This document shows, piece by piece, positions 23,165-31,642 of a DNA stretch of 64,000 bases (positions within the stretch are counted from its first letter, which is position 1; each line of letters begins with the position of its first letter). The notes beneath the pieces were generated by a model, which worked only from the letters and a program-made list of their open reading frames with translations, did no database searches and was not told where the DNA came from. The DNA comes from an uncultured Lachnospiraceae bacterium (GTDB lineage Bacteria > Bacillota > Clostridia > Lachnospirales > Lachnospiraceae): assembly GCA_947625755.1 (NCBI GenBank), contig CANQPJ010000009.1, forward strand, positions 1 to 64,000, given 5' to 3'. The position numbers and the translations under genes are program-made.

Positions 23165-23261
23165 CAATCCCGTATTTCCCGCTCTTTCCACAAACAATTT
23201 ATGAATATTTCATATTCAAAATGTTTGTTAAAAAACGGGATTCGCGGGAAATACGGGATTG
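23165..23261. repeat. Perfect 18-base inverted repeat with nested stem near the integrase
   Basis: CAATCCCGTATTTCCCGC (23165-23182) is fully complementary to 23244-23261. Inside, ACAAACA and TGTTTGT also pair. G+C-rich arms in AT-rich DNA stand out. It lies between the att site and the 3' end of the integrase. There is no T-run. It may be an origin of replication, an integrase/accessory binding region or a transcription barrier. Confidence 0.65.
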
Positions 23262-23328
23262 TCTCTACATTTTTATGTAATCAAAGGGCTTTTCGTTAAT
23301 CATTTGGTAAGACTTCTGACTGAAAATC

Positions 23329-24522
23329 TTAATGATTTATATTGACAAAAAGTTTATCTTCAAAAGTCTTTGCCGCAACCGTCTGGCGGTCTCTGGCAAC
23401 ATGTGAATATACACCCAGTGTTATTTTAGGGTCTTTATGTCCTGCTCTCTGCTGTACAATATGTAACGGCACTCCTTCGGCAAGAAGAAATGAGATTGCA
23501 CTATGGCGTATTCCATGAAGTTTAATATGACGCAGACCATATTTCTTTAAAGTATTTATCCACTTATGAGTAAAACTTTTCGGCAAATATGGCTCACCAT
23601 TTTCTTTACAGATTACTCTGTTGCTGTTACAGAAACTTGAACCATACCTTATGCGGTTCTCCATATATTTTAGTCTCTGTTTTTTCAACAGTTGCATTGT
23701 ATAGTCACTGACTACCATTGTTCTGTGTGAACATTCCGTTTTACAGTCCTTTAAAACTGGCTTATCATCACTACTACTTTCAACCCAAGCGTACTGTATG
23801 GTAACTGTGTTTCTGTCAAAGTCTATATCCGAATACCTGAGTCCTAACAGTTCCCCTCTTCGCAATATACAGTCAAATAGCAGGGCAACTGGCAGTTCCA
23901 TATCTGTTCCTTTTACTGCTTTTTGCAACTTTTCGATTTCTTCATTTGTATAAACATCTACATGTTGCGATACCTCGTCCTTTCCTATTTTAACTTTCTG
24001 TGCAGGATTTGTTTTAATATAATCCAACTCAACAGCAATATTTAAACTTGCCTTAAATACTCTATTGATATGATGTATTGTTGTCGTCCTTAAAGGATTA
24101 TCGCTAAGAGGAGATTTTTCTCTCCAATGATTATAGACCTGCTGTATTTTTTGCCTTGTAAGTTCTTGCAACCTTATCTTTCCAAAAGTCGGTTTCAAAT
24201 ACTTATCAATGACTTCCTGATAATCTCTTACAGTAGCAGGACTGTTCTGAATTTTTACATAATCTTCCATATATTCTTTCAAAAAATCCGCAACCGTATC
24301 ATTTGACTTTTCTATCAGTTCACCGTTTAAATACTCCGCTTTCTTCATTGTAAGCATATTTTCCGCCTCCACTCTATCTGTTGTATCACATTTGAAATAT
24401 GCCCTTTTTCTGCGTCCATATTCGTCCTTTCCTAACTCAAGAATAACTTCATAATATCTTACGCTATCCTTATTCGGTCTGGGTCTTACACTTCCACTAA
24501 TCGTTCCTTGACTTCTTTTCAT
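23329..24522 (-). CDS. int: Tyrosine integrase of the tRNA-Lys element
   Basis: The ATG at 24522 follows AAGAAGGTG and gives 397 residues; an in-frame start at 24561 lacks a ribosome site. The N-terminal region is an arm-binding type (SVRYYEVILELGKDEYGRRKRAYFKC), then a SAM-like domain (about 65-170), then the catalytic domain. Catalytic residues are Arg in ILRRGELLGL, His-x-x-Arg-His in HGIRHSA, His in AGHKDPKIT and Tyr in GVYSHVARD. It is only distantly like the integrase at 21146. It lies 380 bases from the tRNA-Lys junction, the normal place for an integrase next to its attachment site. Confidence 0.93.
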   Translation of the reverse strand: MKRSQGTISGSVRPRPNKDSVRYYEVILELGKDEYGRRKRAYFKCDTTDRVEAENMLTMKKAEYLNGELIEKSNDTVADFLKEYMEDYVKIQNSPATVRDYQEVIDKYLKPTFGKIRLQELTRQKIQQVYNHWREKSPLSDNPLRTTTIHHINRVFKASLNIAVELDYIKTNPAQKVKIGKDEVSQHVDVYTNEEIEKLQKAVKGTDMELPVALLFDCILRRGELLGLRYSDIDFDRNTVTIQYAWVESSSDDKPVLKDCKTECSHRTMVVSDYTMQLLKKQRLKYMENRIRYGSSFCNSNRVICKENGEPYLPKSFTHKWINTLKKYGLRHIKLHGIRHSAISFLLAEGVPLHIVQQRAGHKDPKITLGVYSHVARDRQTVAAKTFEDKLFVNINH

Positions 24523-24596
24523 ATTATCACCTTCTTTTTTACTCTTTATCTTCAAAATCAATGATTTCTTCCCTATCCAAACAACTTAAATCTTCT

Positions 24597-26321
24597 TTAC
24601 ATTGATTTTTCTCTTGTTGGCAGATTAATAACATATCCTTTGGAAATAATATCCTTCTGGATAGATACATCACTAATATATCTATCCTTTTGCGATTGAA
24701 GATACCCTAATTCCTTCCATTCCTTTAAAATTATTTTTTCCTCTAAAAAATGCCCTTTCTGCATTATCCTCACAAACTCTTCTCGTGTAATAAGTAATTG
24801 TAATTTCGATATTTCACCTGTTTTCAAAAGTTTAGCCTGCACCTTTTTTAGTCTCCCCTTACAATCCTTAACCTCCAAATCATTTTCTTCTCTCAAAAAT
24901 TGTGTGTAGTCTTTTGTAATTTCCTGCAATAAGAAGTCCATTGCACGCTTTCCAATAGAAACAATCTCATTATCTTTTACAAGTGAATGCTCATGCATAA
25001 ACTCTATGACTTCTGACTTGTTGAAACTTAAACCTAAAACTTCTTCGAGAATATCCACAGCAACAAGAATTAAGGCTGACTGTTTCGCCGACCTCTCTGT
25101 CAGATTATTATACTCTCCATTATCTTTGGCTCGTTGAATTAAATCATTGGTCTCTTTTATAACATTTTGTACGATTTTATCCTCTCCTTTATCAAGCAAC
25201 CATTCTGCTACCTTTGGAACTACAAAACCACAGTTATTTCTAATTGTGTTTTTAATTCTGTCTGCTGATTCAGCACTTTTTGTATACACAACATTATCAA
25301 TCTCTATGTTTCGAACAAGCAAACCACTATTTTCATTACACTGACCTAATATTGATTTTTCAGAAGTTAAAATCAAGGCTGTTCTAAATCTTGATGCTTC
25401 CTGAATATTAAGATTTTTTGTCAATCTCCTTTTTTCAACTCCACTACTTAAACTATACATTACCTGCGTCATATCCTTTCTGCCTATCAGAGAGCCTTCA
25501 TCAATCAATGTACAATAACTATTAGGTATCGTTTTCATCAGAGAATTTTGTGTATCTTGAAAAGAGAAAACAAAATTATCTCCCATGAAGTCTGGTACAG
25601 ACCCACTGGCAACTGCAAGCAATGCACTGGTAGTTTTCCCCGTAGAACTTTGTCCTACCAAATGAACCACAATATTCTCAAGACTCATTTTATCTTTTAA
25701 GAAATCAACTAATATTCCTGATATTGATACTGCCAATATAAACTCTAAAGGAGTCTGACCTACTACCTCTTCTTTAATCATTTTGATATACTTTTTATAT
25801 GAGCCTTTTGGGGAAATTCGTAGTTCCCCCGTATACTCTGCATTCATACCTAAGGCTTTACTTCCTTTGAATATTTTCTTATCCTTATAAGTTCCAAACC
25901 CCAACTTCTTGTATGTATATTTTTGAGTAGCAATGGTTTCCTGATTCATTAAACACTTAATCAAAACCTGTGAACTCTGTTTTGTTACCTGAACCCCATA
26001 TGTCGCCAATGCAAGTATTTTCCCGTCTATTAAATCCGCTCTTGGAAAATACACTATATTTTTTTCACTTTCACCAGTAGTAAAATATAGTTTCAGTGTC
26101 ACTTCTAAAGTATCTATGTCTATAATCTTCTCTTTTACATAGACTGCTCCACCAAGAGGAATGAATGCTTTCCTTTTTCCTATCACATTATTTGCTCCAT
26201 CTACAACTTTCGCTTCTTTGTATTCTCCGTACTTTCCGTCCTTGATTACACAGTTCGGATATTCGTATGGAATACTCTTTTTATCTAATTTTAAAAGATT
26301 CGTCACTTCTGTCTTATACAT
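24597..26321 (-). CDS. DUF927-like helicase/ATPase, probable replication protein of the element
   Basis: The ATG at 26321 (GGTGAAAGAG upstream) overlaps the stop of the preceding gene by eight bases; starts further upstream would overlap more. The product has 574 residues. The middle region carries a P-loop (VGQSSTGKTTSALL, about residue 228), a Walker B-like CTLIDEGSL and 'ALILTSEKS', in the style of DUF927 superfamily helicases that are found in integrative elements and satellites. The N-terminal 170 residues are beta-rich. The C-terminal 100 residues look like a winged-helix region. It may unwind DNA for element replication. No primase motif is seen. Confidence 0.7.
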   Translation of the reverse strand: MYKTEVTNLLKLDKKSIPYEYPNCVIKDGKYGEYKEAKVVDGANNVIGKRKAFIPLGGAVYVKEKIIDIDTLEVTLKLYFTTGESEKNIVYFPRADLIDGKILALATYGVQVTKQSSQVLIKCLMNQETIATQKYTYKKLGFGTYKDKKIFKGSKALGMNAEYTGELRISPKGSYKKYIKMIKEEVVGQTPLEFILAVSISGILVDFLKDKMSLENIVVHLVGQSSTGKTTSALLAVASGSVPDFMGDNFVFSFQDTQNSLMKTIPNSYCTLIDEGSLIGRKDMTQVMYSLSSGVEKRRLTKNLNIQEASRFRTALILTSEKSILGQCNENSGLLVRNIEIDNVVYTKSAESADRIKNTIRNNCGFVVPKVAEWLLDKGEDKIVQNVIKETNDLIQRAKDNGEYNNLTERSAKQSALILVAVDILEEVLGLSFNKSEVIEFMHEHSLVKDNEIVSIGKRAMDFLLQEITKDYTQFLREENDLEVKDCKGRLKKVQAKLLKTGEISKLQLLITREEFVRIMQKGHFLEEKIILKEWKELGYLQSQKDRYISDVSIQKDIISKGYVINLPTREKSM

Positions 26322-26757
26322 CTCTTTCACCATCCTCCCAAACTCTGGCAATTAAACCTTTTTCTGTTTCAATGTATTCAATACCGTAAAAGGTAATGGA
26401 AACCTTATTTTCAAATTGTAAATTCATTTTTTTAGTAATTTCTTCAACAACTTTTTTGTTATATAAAACTAGTCTGCTATTAGAATTACCTTTCTTCAAT
26501 CTTCTCAATTTGTAGGTTTTCTGTTCCTCATCAAGCATGACACCAATCATCAGGCTTGAGCCATCTTCTGCTATTGCAATCTGAACCTCGTCACTCAACT
26601 TTAAGTCCCTTTGAAGTTCTTTAGAAAATGTTATCCTGTTACCATTATTTTTTCGTTCTGCATTAACAATAGTTATTATTCCTTTTCCCTTTTTTTGTTT
26701 TTCTTTTGATGTTTCCTCTGCTATCAGGAATACATAACCTTTTAAAAACTCTTTCAT
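26314..26757 (-). CDS. Hypothetical protein upstream of the DUF927 gene
   Basis: A 147-residue basic protein with AAGAAGG near its start. The sequence (GIITIVNAERKNNGNRITFSKELQRDLKLSDEVQIAIAEDGSSLMIG) has the look of a small beta-barrel of the AbrB/SpoVT type: a stretch about 'NRITFSKEL...L.L.D.V.IAI' recalls the swapped-hairpin fold. That resemblance is weak. It overlaps and is co-transcribed with the DUF927 gene, so it probably works with it. It starts the leftward operon that ends with the integrase. Confidence 0.55.
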   Translation of the reverse strand: MKEFLKGYVFLIAEETSKEKQKKGKGIITIVNAERKNNGNRITFSKELQRDLKLSDEVQIAIAEDGSSLMIGVMLDEEQKTYKLRRLKKGNSNSRLVLYNKKVVEEITKKMNLQFENKVSITFYGIEYIETEKGLIARVWEDGERDV

Positions 26758-26775
26758 TTTGACACCTTCTTTCTT

Positions 26776-26850
26776 TAAATTTGATTATAGTTTAGTGTCC
26801 TGTCACTTATTTTCATATCTACAAATTTCAAAACTTTAAAATCAAATTTA
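26776..26850. promoter_or_regulatory. Inverted repeat in a divergent promoter region
   Basis: TAAATTTGATT (26776-26786) is perfectly complementary to 26840-26850. The pair lies between the leftward gene at 26757 and the rightward gene at 26912, so it may hold operators for both. Confidence 0.45.
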
Positions 26851-26911
26851 ATAAAGAACAAATTATTATATAGGTTTTTTCAAAAACCAAAAAATGTAAG
26901 GAGGTTTTTTT

Positions 26912-27442
26912 ATGTTACAGAAAATTATCAATATCTTAGGCTATGACAATGATTGCTGTTGTAAAAGTATCAAAAAAGAAAATTCAGACCTTTACAACAA
27001 TTACAAAACACTTCATATATGGCAAAGTCGAACGAGAAAGGCTCTTTTGGAATATGTGAAATACCATTTTGATTTATCCAATCCGGATAAACATCAACTT
27101 GATTTACTAATGTTTTATTTAATTGGAATTTATTTAGAAAATACATATTGCAATTCCATGCCAACCGAGATAACGTTTGAACAGCATTATACTCTTATAA
27201 TTAACAATCTTTTAAAAAGTGATTTGCCAATAAAATATAAAAAGACAATCTGCTCCACAGCAGATATGTCTTTTTTTTTATCCTTTTTTAAAGAAGATTC
27301 CTTTTTATCTTTATCTTTAAAAGGAATTTATCAAATATCTAAGCAGCAAAGAAAAGCTGTTACCAAGTTAATATCTGATGAAATCACTGATTCCAAAGAT
27401 ACCTTTAAAAAGTTAATTTCTATTTTCTTCAAAAAAAATTAG
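26912..27442 (+). CDS. Hypothetical protein (176 aa)
   Basis: AAGGAGG stands before the ATG. The product is helical, rich in Lys, Ile and Leu, with a CCCK cluster near residue 17 and a Trp at about 37. There is no signal peptide or clear membrane segment, and I recognise no family. It is the only rightward gene in the left part of the element and has a strong terminator shared with the convergent DUF1643 gene. Possible roles include a regulator or an abortive-infection type protein; none is supported by motifs. Confidence 0.55.
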   Translation: MLQKIINILGYDNDCCCKSIKKENSDLYNNYKTLHIWQSRTRKALLEYVKYHFDLSNPDKHQLDLLMFYLIGIYLENTYCNSMPTEITFEQHYTLIINNLLKSDLPIKYKKTICSTADMSFFLSFFKEDSFLSLSLKGIYQISKQQRKAVTKLISDEITDSKDTFKKLISIFFKKN

Positions 27443-27446
27443 TATA

Positions 27447-27478
27447 TTGGGGCACAAGACAAAATGCTTGTGCCCCAA
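27447..27478. terminator. Bidirectional terminator
   Basis: TTGGGGCACAAG and CTTGTGCCCCAA form a 12-base stem with an 8-base loop between two convergent genes. T-rich sequence follows on the plus strand. Confidence 0.85.
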
Positions 27479-27482
27479 ATTA

Positions 27483-28049
27483 TTATTTTTTCGCTGTCTT
27501 TTTCTTTGGAAACTCATATTTCTTTAGTATCCACTTCCCACTAAACCGTTGCCCTGCAAATAACGGATGGATAGTCTTTAGGTTAGAATACACCCCAACA
27601 TTATCTGTAATCTCAAAAACTTTATCTTTAAAAGGTTTCAACATATCGTGTAATCTTTCTTTTGCTGATTCCACCTTTTTATTTCCTAAAAAGGTACTGC
27701 CATATCCAATAATAATAGCGTCAAATTCTGTTTCCAAAAGTTTCTGCAAGTGTTCAAAATTATACTCATCTTCTTCCTGCTCGCTCGGTCTTAACTTATC
27801 ACAGATTTCTGAAAAGAGATTCCAAACTACAATCTCTGAATATCCCATTGTACCTAAGTTATTTAATAAATAATTGGTTGTGGTATCAAAAATCTGAACA
27901 TTATCTGACGCAGGATTTATTCCTATTATCATCGCCCTCTTTTCCTTAATTCCCTTGTAAACTAAACTTAACTCATATCTCCTGCTCTGCTCCTCATTAA
28001 ATACCCCAGTCTTTTCTAACAGATATGTCTGTTTTACAATATCATTCAT
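27483..28049 (-). CDS. DUF1643 family protein
   Basis: The ATG at 28049 is chosen because GGAGG lies eight bases upstream; it overlaps the stop of the gene before it. The product has 188 residues. The stretch AMIIGINPASDNVQIFDTTTNYLLNNLGTMGYSEIVVWNLFSEICDKL is diagnostic of DUF1643: 'NPS.A......D.T......ia...G...v.v.NLf..r'. 'IIIGYGSTF' and 'HPLFAGQRFSGKW' complete it. Members occur often in mobile elements; a nucleotide-related function has been suggested but is not known. The Lys-rich tail ends the protein. Confidence 0.8.
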   Translation of the reverse strand: MNDIVKQTYLLEKTGVFNEEQSRRYELSLVYKGIKEKRAMIIGINPASDNVQIFDTTTNYLLNNLGTMGYSEIVVWNLFSEICDKLRPSEQEEDEYNFEHLQKLLETEFDAIIIGYGSTFLGNKKVESAKERLHDMLKPFKDKVFEITDNVGVYSNLKTIHPLFAGQRFSGKWILKKYEFPKKKTAKK

Positions 28050-28443
28050 TCTGATTTCCTCCATCTTCTTTAATAATTACAATTTCTACTGCATAATCAG
28101 AGGAACATAAAAAAAGCCGAATGGATACCGTTAGAAAATCATTCAGCCTTTGATTGTCCATATATTCATAGTCCTGTTCCTTAAGATTATGATATTTTAA
28201 AATTTCTTTATATTCAGTTTTTATCTCTTTTGAACTTCCATACAGGATTACCATATAACCGCCAAGTTCTGTCTCTAAATTTCTATTTTCTCCATAGCAG
28301 TCATCAAAAACACGTATATCGGCTCTCAAACGTGTTTGCACAAACTCCAAGAGGGGGTGTCCTGCCATCTGCCCTTGAAGTTGTTTAAACCACTTTTCCA
28401 ATGCTTTTTCAGTGCCTATAACTTTTTTCAAAGACTTTTCCAC
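28042..28443 (-). CDS. Hypothetical protein (up to 133 aa)
   Basis: No ATG opens this frame. A GTG at 28443 has its AGAAGG only one base away, while a TTG at 28431 has it at ten bases, so the start is uncertain. The protein has an N-terminal helical part (KVIGTEKALEKWFKQLQGQMAG) and a mixed part ending in EIVIIKEDGGNQNE. No family is recognised. It overlaps the DUF1643 gene downstream by eight bases and a 44-aa gene upstream by 35, so all three seem coupled. Confidence 0.5.
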   Translation of the reverse strand: MEKSLKKVIGTEKALEKWFKQLQGQMAGHPLLEFVQTRLRADIRVFDDCYGENRNLETELGGYMVILYGSSKEIKTEYKEILKYHNLKEQDYEYMDNQRLNDFLTVSIRLFLCSSDYAVEIVIIKEDGGNQNE

Positions 28444-28543
28444 CTTCTCTCATAATCTGATTTCTATGCTGTACCACAATTTTTAATACGGTTACAGCAA
28501 CCGTAATTCCTGACATTATCAATTTTACTTTCTTATCTGACAT
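28409..28543 (-). CDS. Small basic membrane-associated protein (44 aa)
   Basis: TAGGAGGG lies seven bases before the ATG. The product starts SDKKVKLIMSGITVAVTVLKIVV, a single hydrophobic segment, followed by a basic tail (QHRNQIMREGGKVFEKSYRH). It is too short for a family assignment. Strong ribosome site and tight packing with neighbours support translation. It may be an anchor or a small toxin-like peptide; this is a guess. Confidence 0.5.
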   Translation of the reverse strand: MSDKKVKLIMSGITVAVTVLKIVVQHRNQIMREGGKVFEKSYRH

Positions 28544-28586
28544 ACAGATCCCTCCTAATATCAATTAAACTGTATTATTACCATTT

Positions 28587-29525
28587 TTAATAAACACTCT
28601 CCATAATGTCCTCATCTCTTTTATATATGTATATATGGTCGCTTAAAATTTCAGATTTATCTGAAAAGGTTTCATTGACCACATTAAGCATACAATTAAG
28701 TACGTTTTTACTTATCTTTGTTTTTTCATGTATTGGAAATAAGATAACCTCATGAACTGAAGAGGGCAGTACATAAACTTCCTCTACTTTCTGTTTATAA
28801 GCAAAGTCTTTTAACACTCTATGATACAAAATTGCTGTTGCTCCAAAAATTCTTCTGCTGTTTGTCATTACATACGCATTTTGTGACTCATCAGATAACC
28901 TTATATTTTTAATCGGATTACTTTCCCCTGCGTTTTTGCTGAATGTTCTTATTACTTCCTCCATGCTCATAATCTCAACAGGCAACTTTTTTTCCATATT
29001 TTCAACAGCAATATTTCTCAATTTCTGCTTTGATACTTTCCATATAGATAAAAGATATTTTGATAGTGATAACGTGAAGAAATATTCCTCTTTTGTCCTA
29101 ATGATTATAAAAAAGCAGACTGCAAAATCCAAATATTGAAAATATATTTTGTCTTTCAAGTATTCCCTGTTTACCTCAAATGGTATGATTTCTACCATGA
29201 TACAGTCTTTTATCTGATTGAAATTTTCAACATTATTTAAAAATCCTATGAATTTTTCTTCGTCTTTCCTATCCTTTATTTTAGGCAAGTCCAGTAAAAC
29301 GCTTACCATTGTCTCTGTCTGCATTCCCATTTGGTAGTGTTTATATAAACTCTCTGCATTAAAACTCTTTTCCCAACCGATATGATTTCGGGTTATCGTA
29401 ATTACATGAGGATTGAGACCATTCTCATCTGTAATTCCGCTGTAATAAACTATGGTATTCTCTCCTTTTGTTTTTTCATACATCATACAAACCAGTTCTT
29501 TTATAAATTCTTTTAGACTTTTCAT
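28587..29525 (-). CDS. DUF5688 family protein
   Basis: A 312-residue protein with AAAGGA before its ATG. The C-terminal half has the pattern 'NSRRIFGATAILYHRVLKDFA...VYVLPSSVHEVILFP', characteristic of DUF5688 proteins of Lachnospiraceae. The N-terminal part (EKTKGENTIVYYSGITDENGLNPHVITITRNHIGWEKSFNAESLYKHYQMG) also fits. The central part holds an aromatic-rich stretch around 'YLDFAVCFFIIIR', which is probably a buried strand and not a membrane helix. These proteins are common in mobile elements; function is unknown. It follows a 35-aa gene with a three-base gap. Confidence 0.75.
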   Translation of the reverse strand: MKSLKEFIKELVCMMYEKTKGENTIVYYSGITDENGLNPHVITITRNHIGWEKSFNAESLYKHYQMGMQTETMVSVLLDLPKIKDRKDEEKFIGFLNNVENFNQIKDCIMVEIIPFEVNREYLKDKIYFQYLDFAVCFFIIIRTKEEYFFTLSLSKYLLSIWKVSKQKLRNIAVENMEKKLPVEIMSMEEVIRTFSKNAGESNPIKNIRLSDESQNAYVMTNSRRIFGATAILYHRVLKDFAYKQKVEEVYVLPSSVHEVILFPIHEKTKISKNVLNCMLNVVNETFSDKSEILSDHIYIYKRDEDIMESVY

Positions 29526-29528
29526 TTC

Positions 29529-29636
29529 TTAATCCTTTCTTTCCTTCTTTCTTGAATTTTCCCATAATGTTACATTTAGATAAATAATATTGATTATTCC
29601 AAAACCAATGATTACTCCAATTACATATTCTTTCAT
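29529..29636 (-). CDS. Single-pass small membrane protein (35 aa)
   Basis: The frame reads KEYVIGVIIGFGIINIIYLNVTLW, then a strongly basic end (SRKKERKD). The upstream GGAAGTGG is a modest ribosome site. It stops three bases before the DUF5688 gene, which suggests co-translation. Family unknown. Confidence 0.45.
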   Translation of the reverse strand: MKEYVIGVIIGFGIINIIYLNVTLWENSRKKERKD

Positions 29637-29660
29637 TTTCCACTTCCTTTTCATATAAAA

Positions 29661-29693
29661 TAAGGCTAACGTTCTGGATAAACGTTAGCCTTA
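29661..29693 (-). terminator. Terminator of the SHOCT/zinc-ribbon operon
   Basis: TAAGGCTAACGTT and AACGTTAGCCTTA form a perfect 13-base stem with a 7-base loop; TTTTAT follows on the minus strand. Confidence 0.85.
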
Positions 29694-29711
29694 CTGCTTA
29701 TAAATATTAAA

Positions 29712-30425
29712 TTAAATCTGCTCTAATAATGACGCCTTTTTTGCATTAAATTCCTCTTCCGATAATATTCCCTTATCTTTTAGTTCAGATAACTTTTCGA
29801 GTTGCGTTAGAATATCATTTTGGGAGTTTTCATCATTGCTCTTACTCTTTTCTTTAATAAATTTTTCAGGAATTTCATTTTGTCGGAGAATATCCATAAA
29901 CTCAACACATTTTCCAGCCTGTCCATAAATACTTACACCTGTAAGCATTTCCAGCCGAATTAACTGATTTTTATCCTCTCCGTCAAGGTATGAAATTTCT
30001 ATATTGTTTTTTTGCTCCATTGCCTTCATGTCTGAACGGGAAGAACTTAACAACCATTCTGTATTACTTATAGTTCTTTCAACAATTTCCACTTTCCTAA
30101 TCTTTTTATATGGAATTGCCATTTCTTCAAACCATTCAATTGTTGTCATTGTGGGTTTTAAATAAAAGCAATCTTCCAAAATATTTAATCCGATTTCTCC
30201 AGATTTACTTTTTGGATATTTTGCCAAACCGCCATTGTAAGTAACAGCATATCTTATAATTGCTCCTTCTATAGGTGCTTTCAAATTCTTGCTTTCCTGA
30301 TTATGCTGTTTCATTTGCTCGGAAGACTCTGCAAATGCTTTTTTTGTCTTATCCGACGTATCTTTAATTGTTTCTTTTGCTTTTTCAAATATACCATTTA
30401 ATTTATCATTATCAAATAAAGCCAT
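29712..30425 (-). CDS. SHOCT-domain protein of unknown function
   Basis: A 237-residue soluble protein. Residues 1-45 are helical and charged (FEKAKETIKDTSDKTKKAFAES). The middle (about 60-190) looks like a PH-like beta domain (IGLNILEDCFYLKP, MAIPYKKIRKVEIVERTIS, LIRLEMLTGVS), a fold common in bacterial 'SHOCT' proteins. The last 35 residues form the SHOCT motif: ILTQLEKLSELKDKGILSEEEFNAKK. It follows a zinc-ribbon membrane protein by 16 bases, a pairing seen in many element and chromosomal loci. Its role may be membrane-linked, but nothing specific can be said. Confidence 0.75.
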   Translation of the reverse strand: MALFDNDKLNGIFEKAKETIKDTSDKTKKAFAESSEQMKQHNQESKNLKAPIEGAIIRYAVTYNGGLAKYPKSKSGEIGLNILEDCFYLKPTMTTIEWFEEMAIPYKKIRKVEIVERTISNTEWLLSSSRSDMKAMEQKNNIEISYLDGEDKNQLIRLEMLTGVSIYGQAGKCVEFMDILRQNEIPEKFIKEKSKSNDENSQNDILTQLEKLSELKDKGILSEEEFNAKKASLLEQI

Positions 30426-30441
30426 TATTTAAACTCTCTTT

Positions 30442-30876
30442 CTACTGGAAGAAACTTGTTAAATGATTTGCTGTTCTTACAGAATCCAATATTATCCAGC
30501 CATAAATTGCAAACGCAACTACTAAAGGCATAACAACTACTACAATTGCAGGAATTCCCTTTTTTAAAATATTCTGTTTGCTAAAACTTGATTTAAAAAA
30601 TTCAGAATAATTTTTATTCTCAAAATTGTTATCTCTTTTCACTTCTGATAAAGCAAGTCCAAATCCTATAAAATAAACAATCGCCCCTGCTATTGCCCAG
30701 ACTTTTGCAATTAAATATATTCCTGCTACTGCAAGAATCCCAGTTAAGATTCCATATGCTGATGTTGCCTGCTTTGGTTCAACCTTTACCTCACTTTCTG
30801 ATATTTTTGTTCCGCATTCTGTACATACGTTAATGTTGTCACTAACTTCTTTACCACATTTTGGGCACTTTTTCAT
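30442..30876 (-). CDS. Zinc-ribbon membrane protein
   Basis: The ATG at 30876 follows AAAGGAGG and begins KKCPKCGKEVSDNINVCTECGTK, a two-Cys-pair zinc ribbon; a frame open to 30936 has no better start. The product has 144 residues. After a linker, three hydrophobic segments follow (about 38-58, 60-78 and 110-132). This layout (zinc_ribbon_2 plus transmembrane region) is common in Firmicutes and usually without a known function. It shares its promoter region with the divergent XRE regulator at 31028. Confidence 0.75.
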   Translation of the reverse strand: MKKCPKCGKEVSDNINVCTECGTKISESEVKVEPKQATSAYGILTGILAVAGIYLIAKVWAIAGAIVYFIGFGLALSEVKRDNNFENKNYSEFFKSSFSKQNILKKGIPAIVVVVMPLVVAFAIYGWIILDSVRTANHLTSFFQ

Positions 30877-30923
30877 GTTTGTTCCTCCTTTTTTAATCTT
30901 TTGCATATATATGTAATAAATTT

Positions 30924-30954
30924 TATACATGAGCATATATATACCTCATGTATA
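30924..30954. promoter_or_regulatory. Palindromic operator candidate between divergent genes
   Basis: TATACATGAG (30924-30933) and CTCATGTATA (30945-30954) form a perfect 10-base inverted repeat with an 11-base centre, about one helical turn per half-site. It lies between the zinc-ribbon gene and the XRE regulator gene, so the XRE protein may bind it. Confidence 0.55.
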
Positions 30955-31027
30955 AATATACCATATTAAAACCAATCTTACAATAATATATTACAAAAAA
31001 TATAATAACCATATGGAGGTTTAATGA

Positions 31028-31300
31028 ATGAAGAGAAAAGAAAATCCACTACGTCAACTTCCCGAAAATTCCAGCAATCTCGGTGAGATAAAAGTCAAAC
31101 TTAAATCTATTTTAGAGGAACGCGATATATCTATGAACCAGTTGTCTTTTCGTGTTGAAATGCAAAGGACACAGTTAAGGAATTATCGTGATAATAAAAT
31201 TCAGAGACTAGATATAGATATTCTTTTGCGTCTATGTTATGTATTAGAATGTGATTTGACTGATTTGATAGAATATATACCACCTGAAGATAATGACTGA
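31028..31300 (+). CDS. XRE-family regulator at the right end of the tRNA-Lys element
   Basis: A 90-residue protein with TGGAGG before its ATG. Residues 20-88 form a compact Cro/CI domain of the HTH_26 type (KLKSILEERDISMNQLSFRVEMQRTQLRNYRDNKIQRLDIDILLRLCYVLECDLTDLIEYIP). A charged 18-residue leader precedes it. It is the last gene before the right attachment site, and its operator candidate lies just upstream. It is probably the element's repressor. Confidence 0.8.
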   Translation: MKRKENPLRQLPENSSNLGEIKVKLKSILEERDISMNQLSFRVEMQRTQLRNYRDNKIQRLDIDILLRLCYVLECDLTDLIEYIPPEDND

Positions 31301-31370
31301 TTGCTACAAAGTATTTTCTATTACATCTTATACCCATCAAAATTATAATATATATTTTCAAAACAATCCA

Positions 31371-31415
31371 AAAGCGTCGGGGAATTACTTTATAGCAGGA
31401 CTCCAACGCTCTTTC
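31371..31415 (+). terminator. Possible terminator after the XRE gene
   Basis: AAAGCGT and ACGCTCTTT, with GG/CC extension, form an imperfect stem 70 bases past the stop; TTTCTTT follows. The loop is long. The remaining DNA to 31642 is AT-rich and shows no gene. Confidence 0.4.
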
Positions 31416-31642
31416 TTTGATTAAAAGATTAAGTGAATAAATGTACTATTTATTTTCCTTGCGACGAGTTCGCGCCCAATTTTGCGTCAACACTTATTTT
31501 CCTTGTTTTTTCTTGTCTTTTTCAAAAAAAGCATTAGCAACCTATTGGAAATGCCGATTTTTAGGCAAAAAAATAGTTTCCAATTTTCTTGGAAACACTG
31601 ATTATTTTGTCTTTATATATCTTTTTTTCGCTCTTCTCCACA

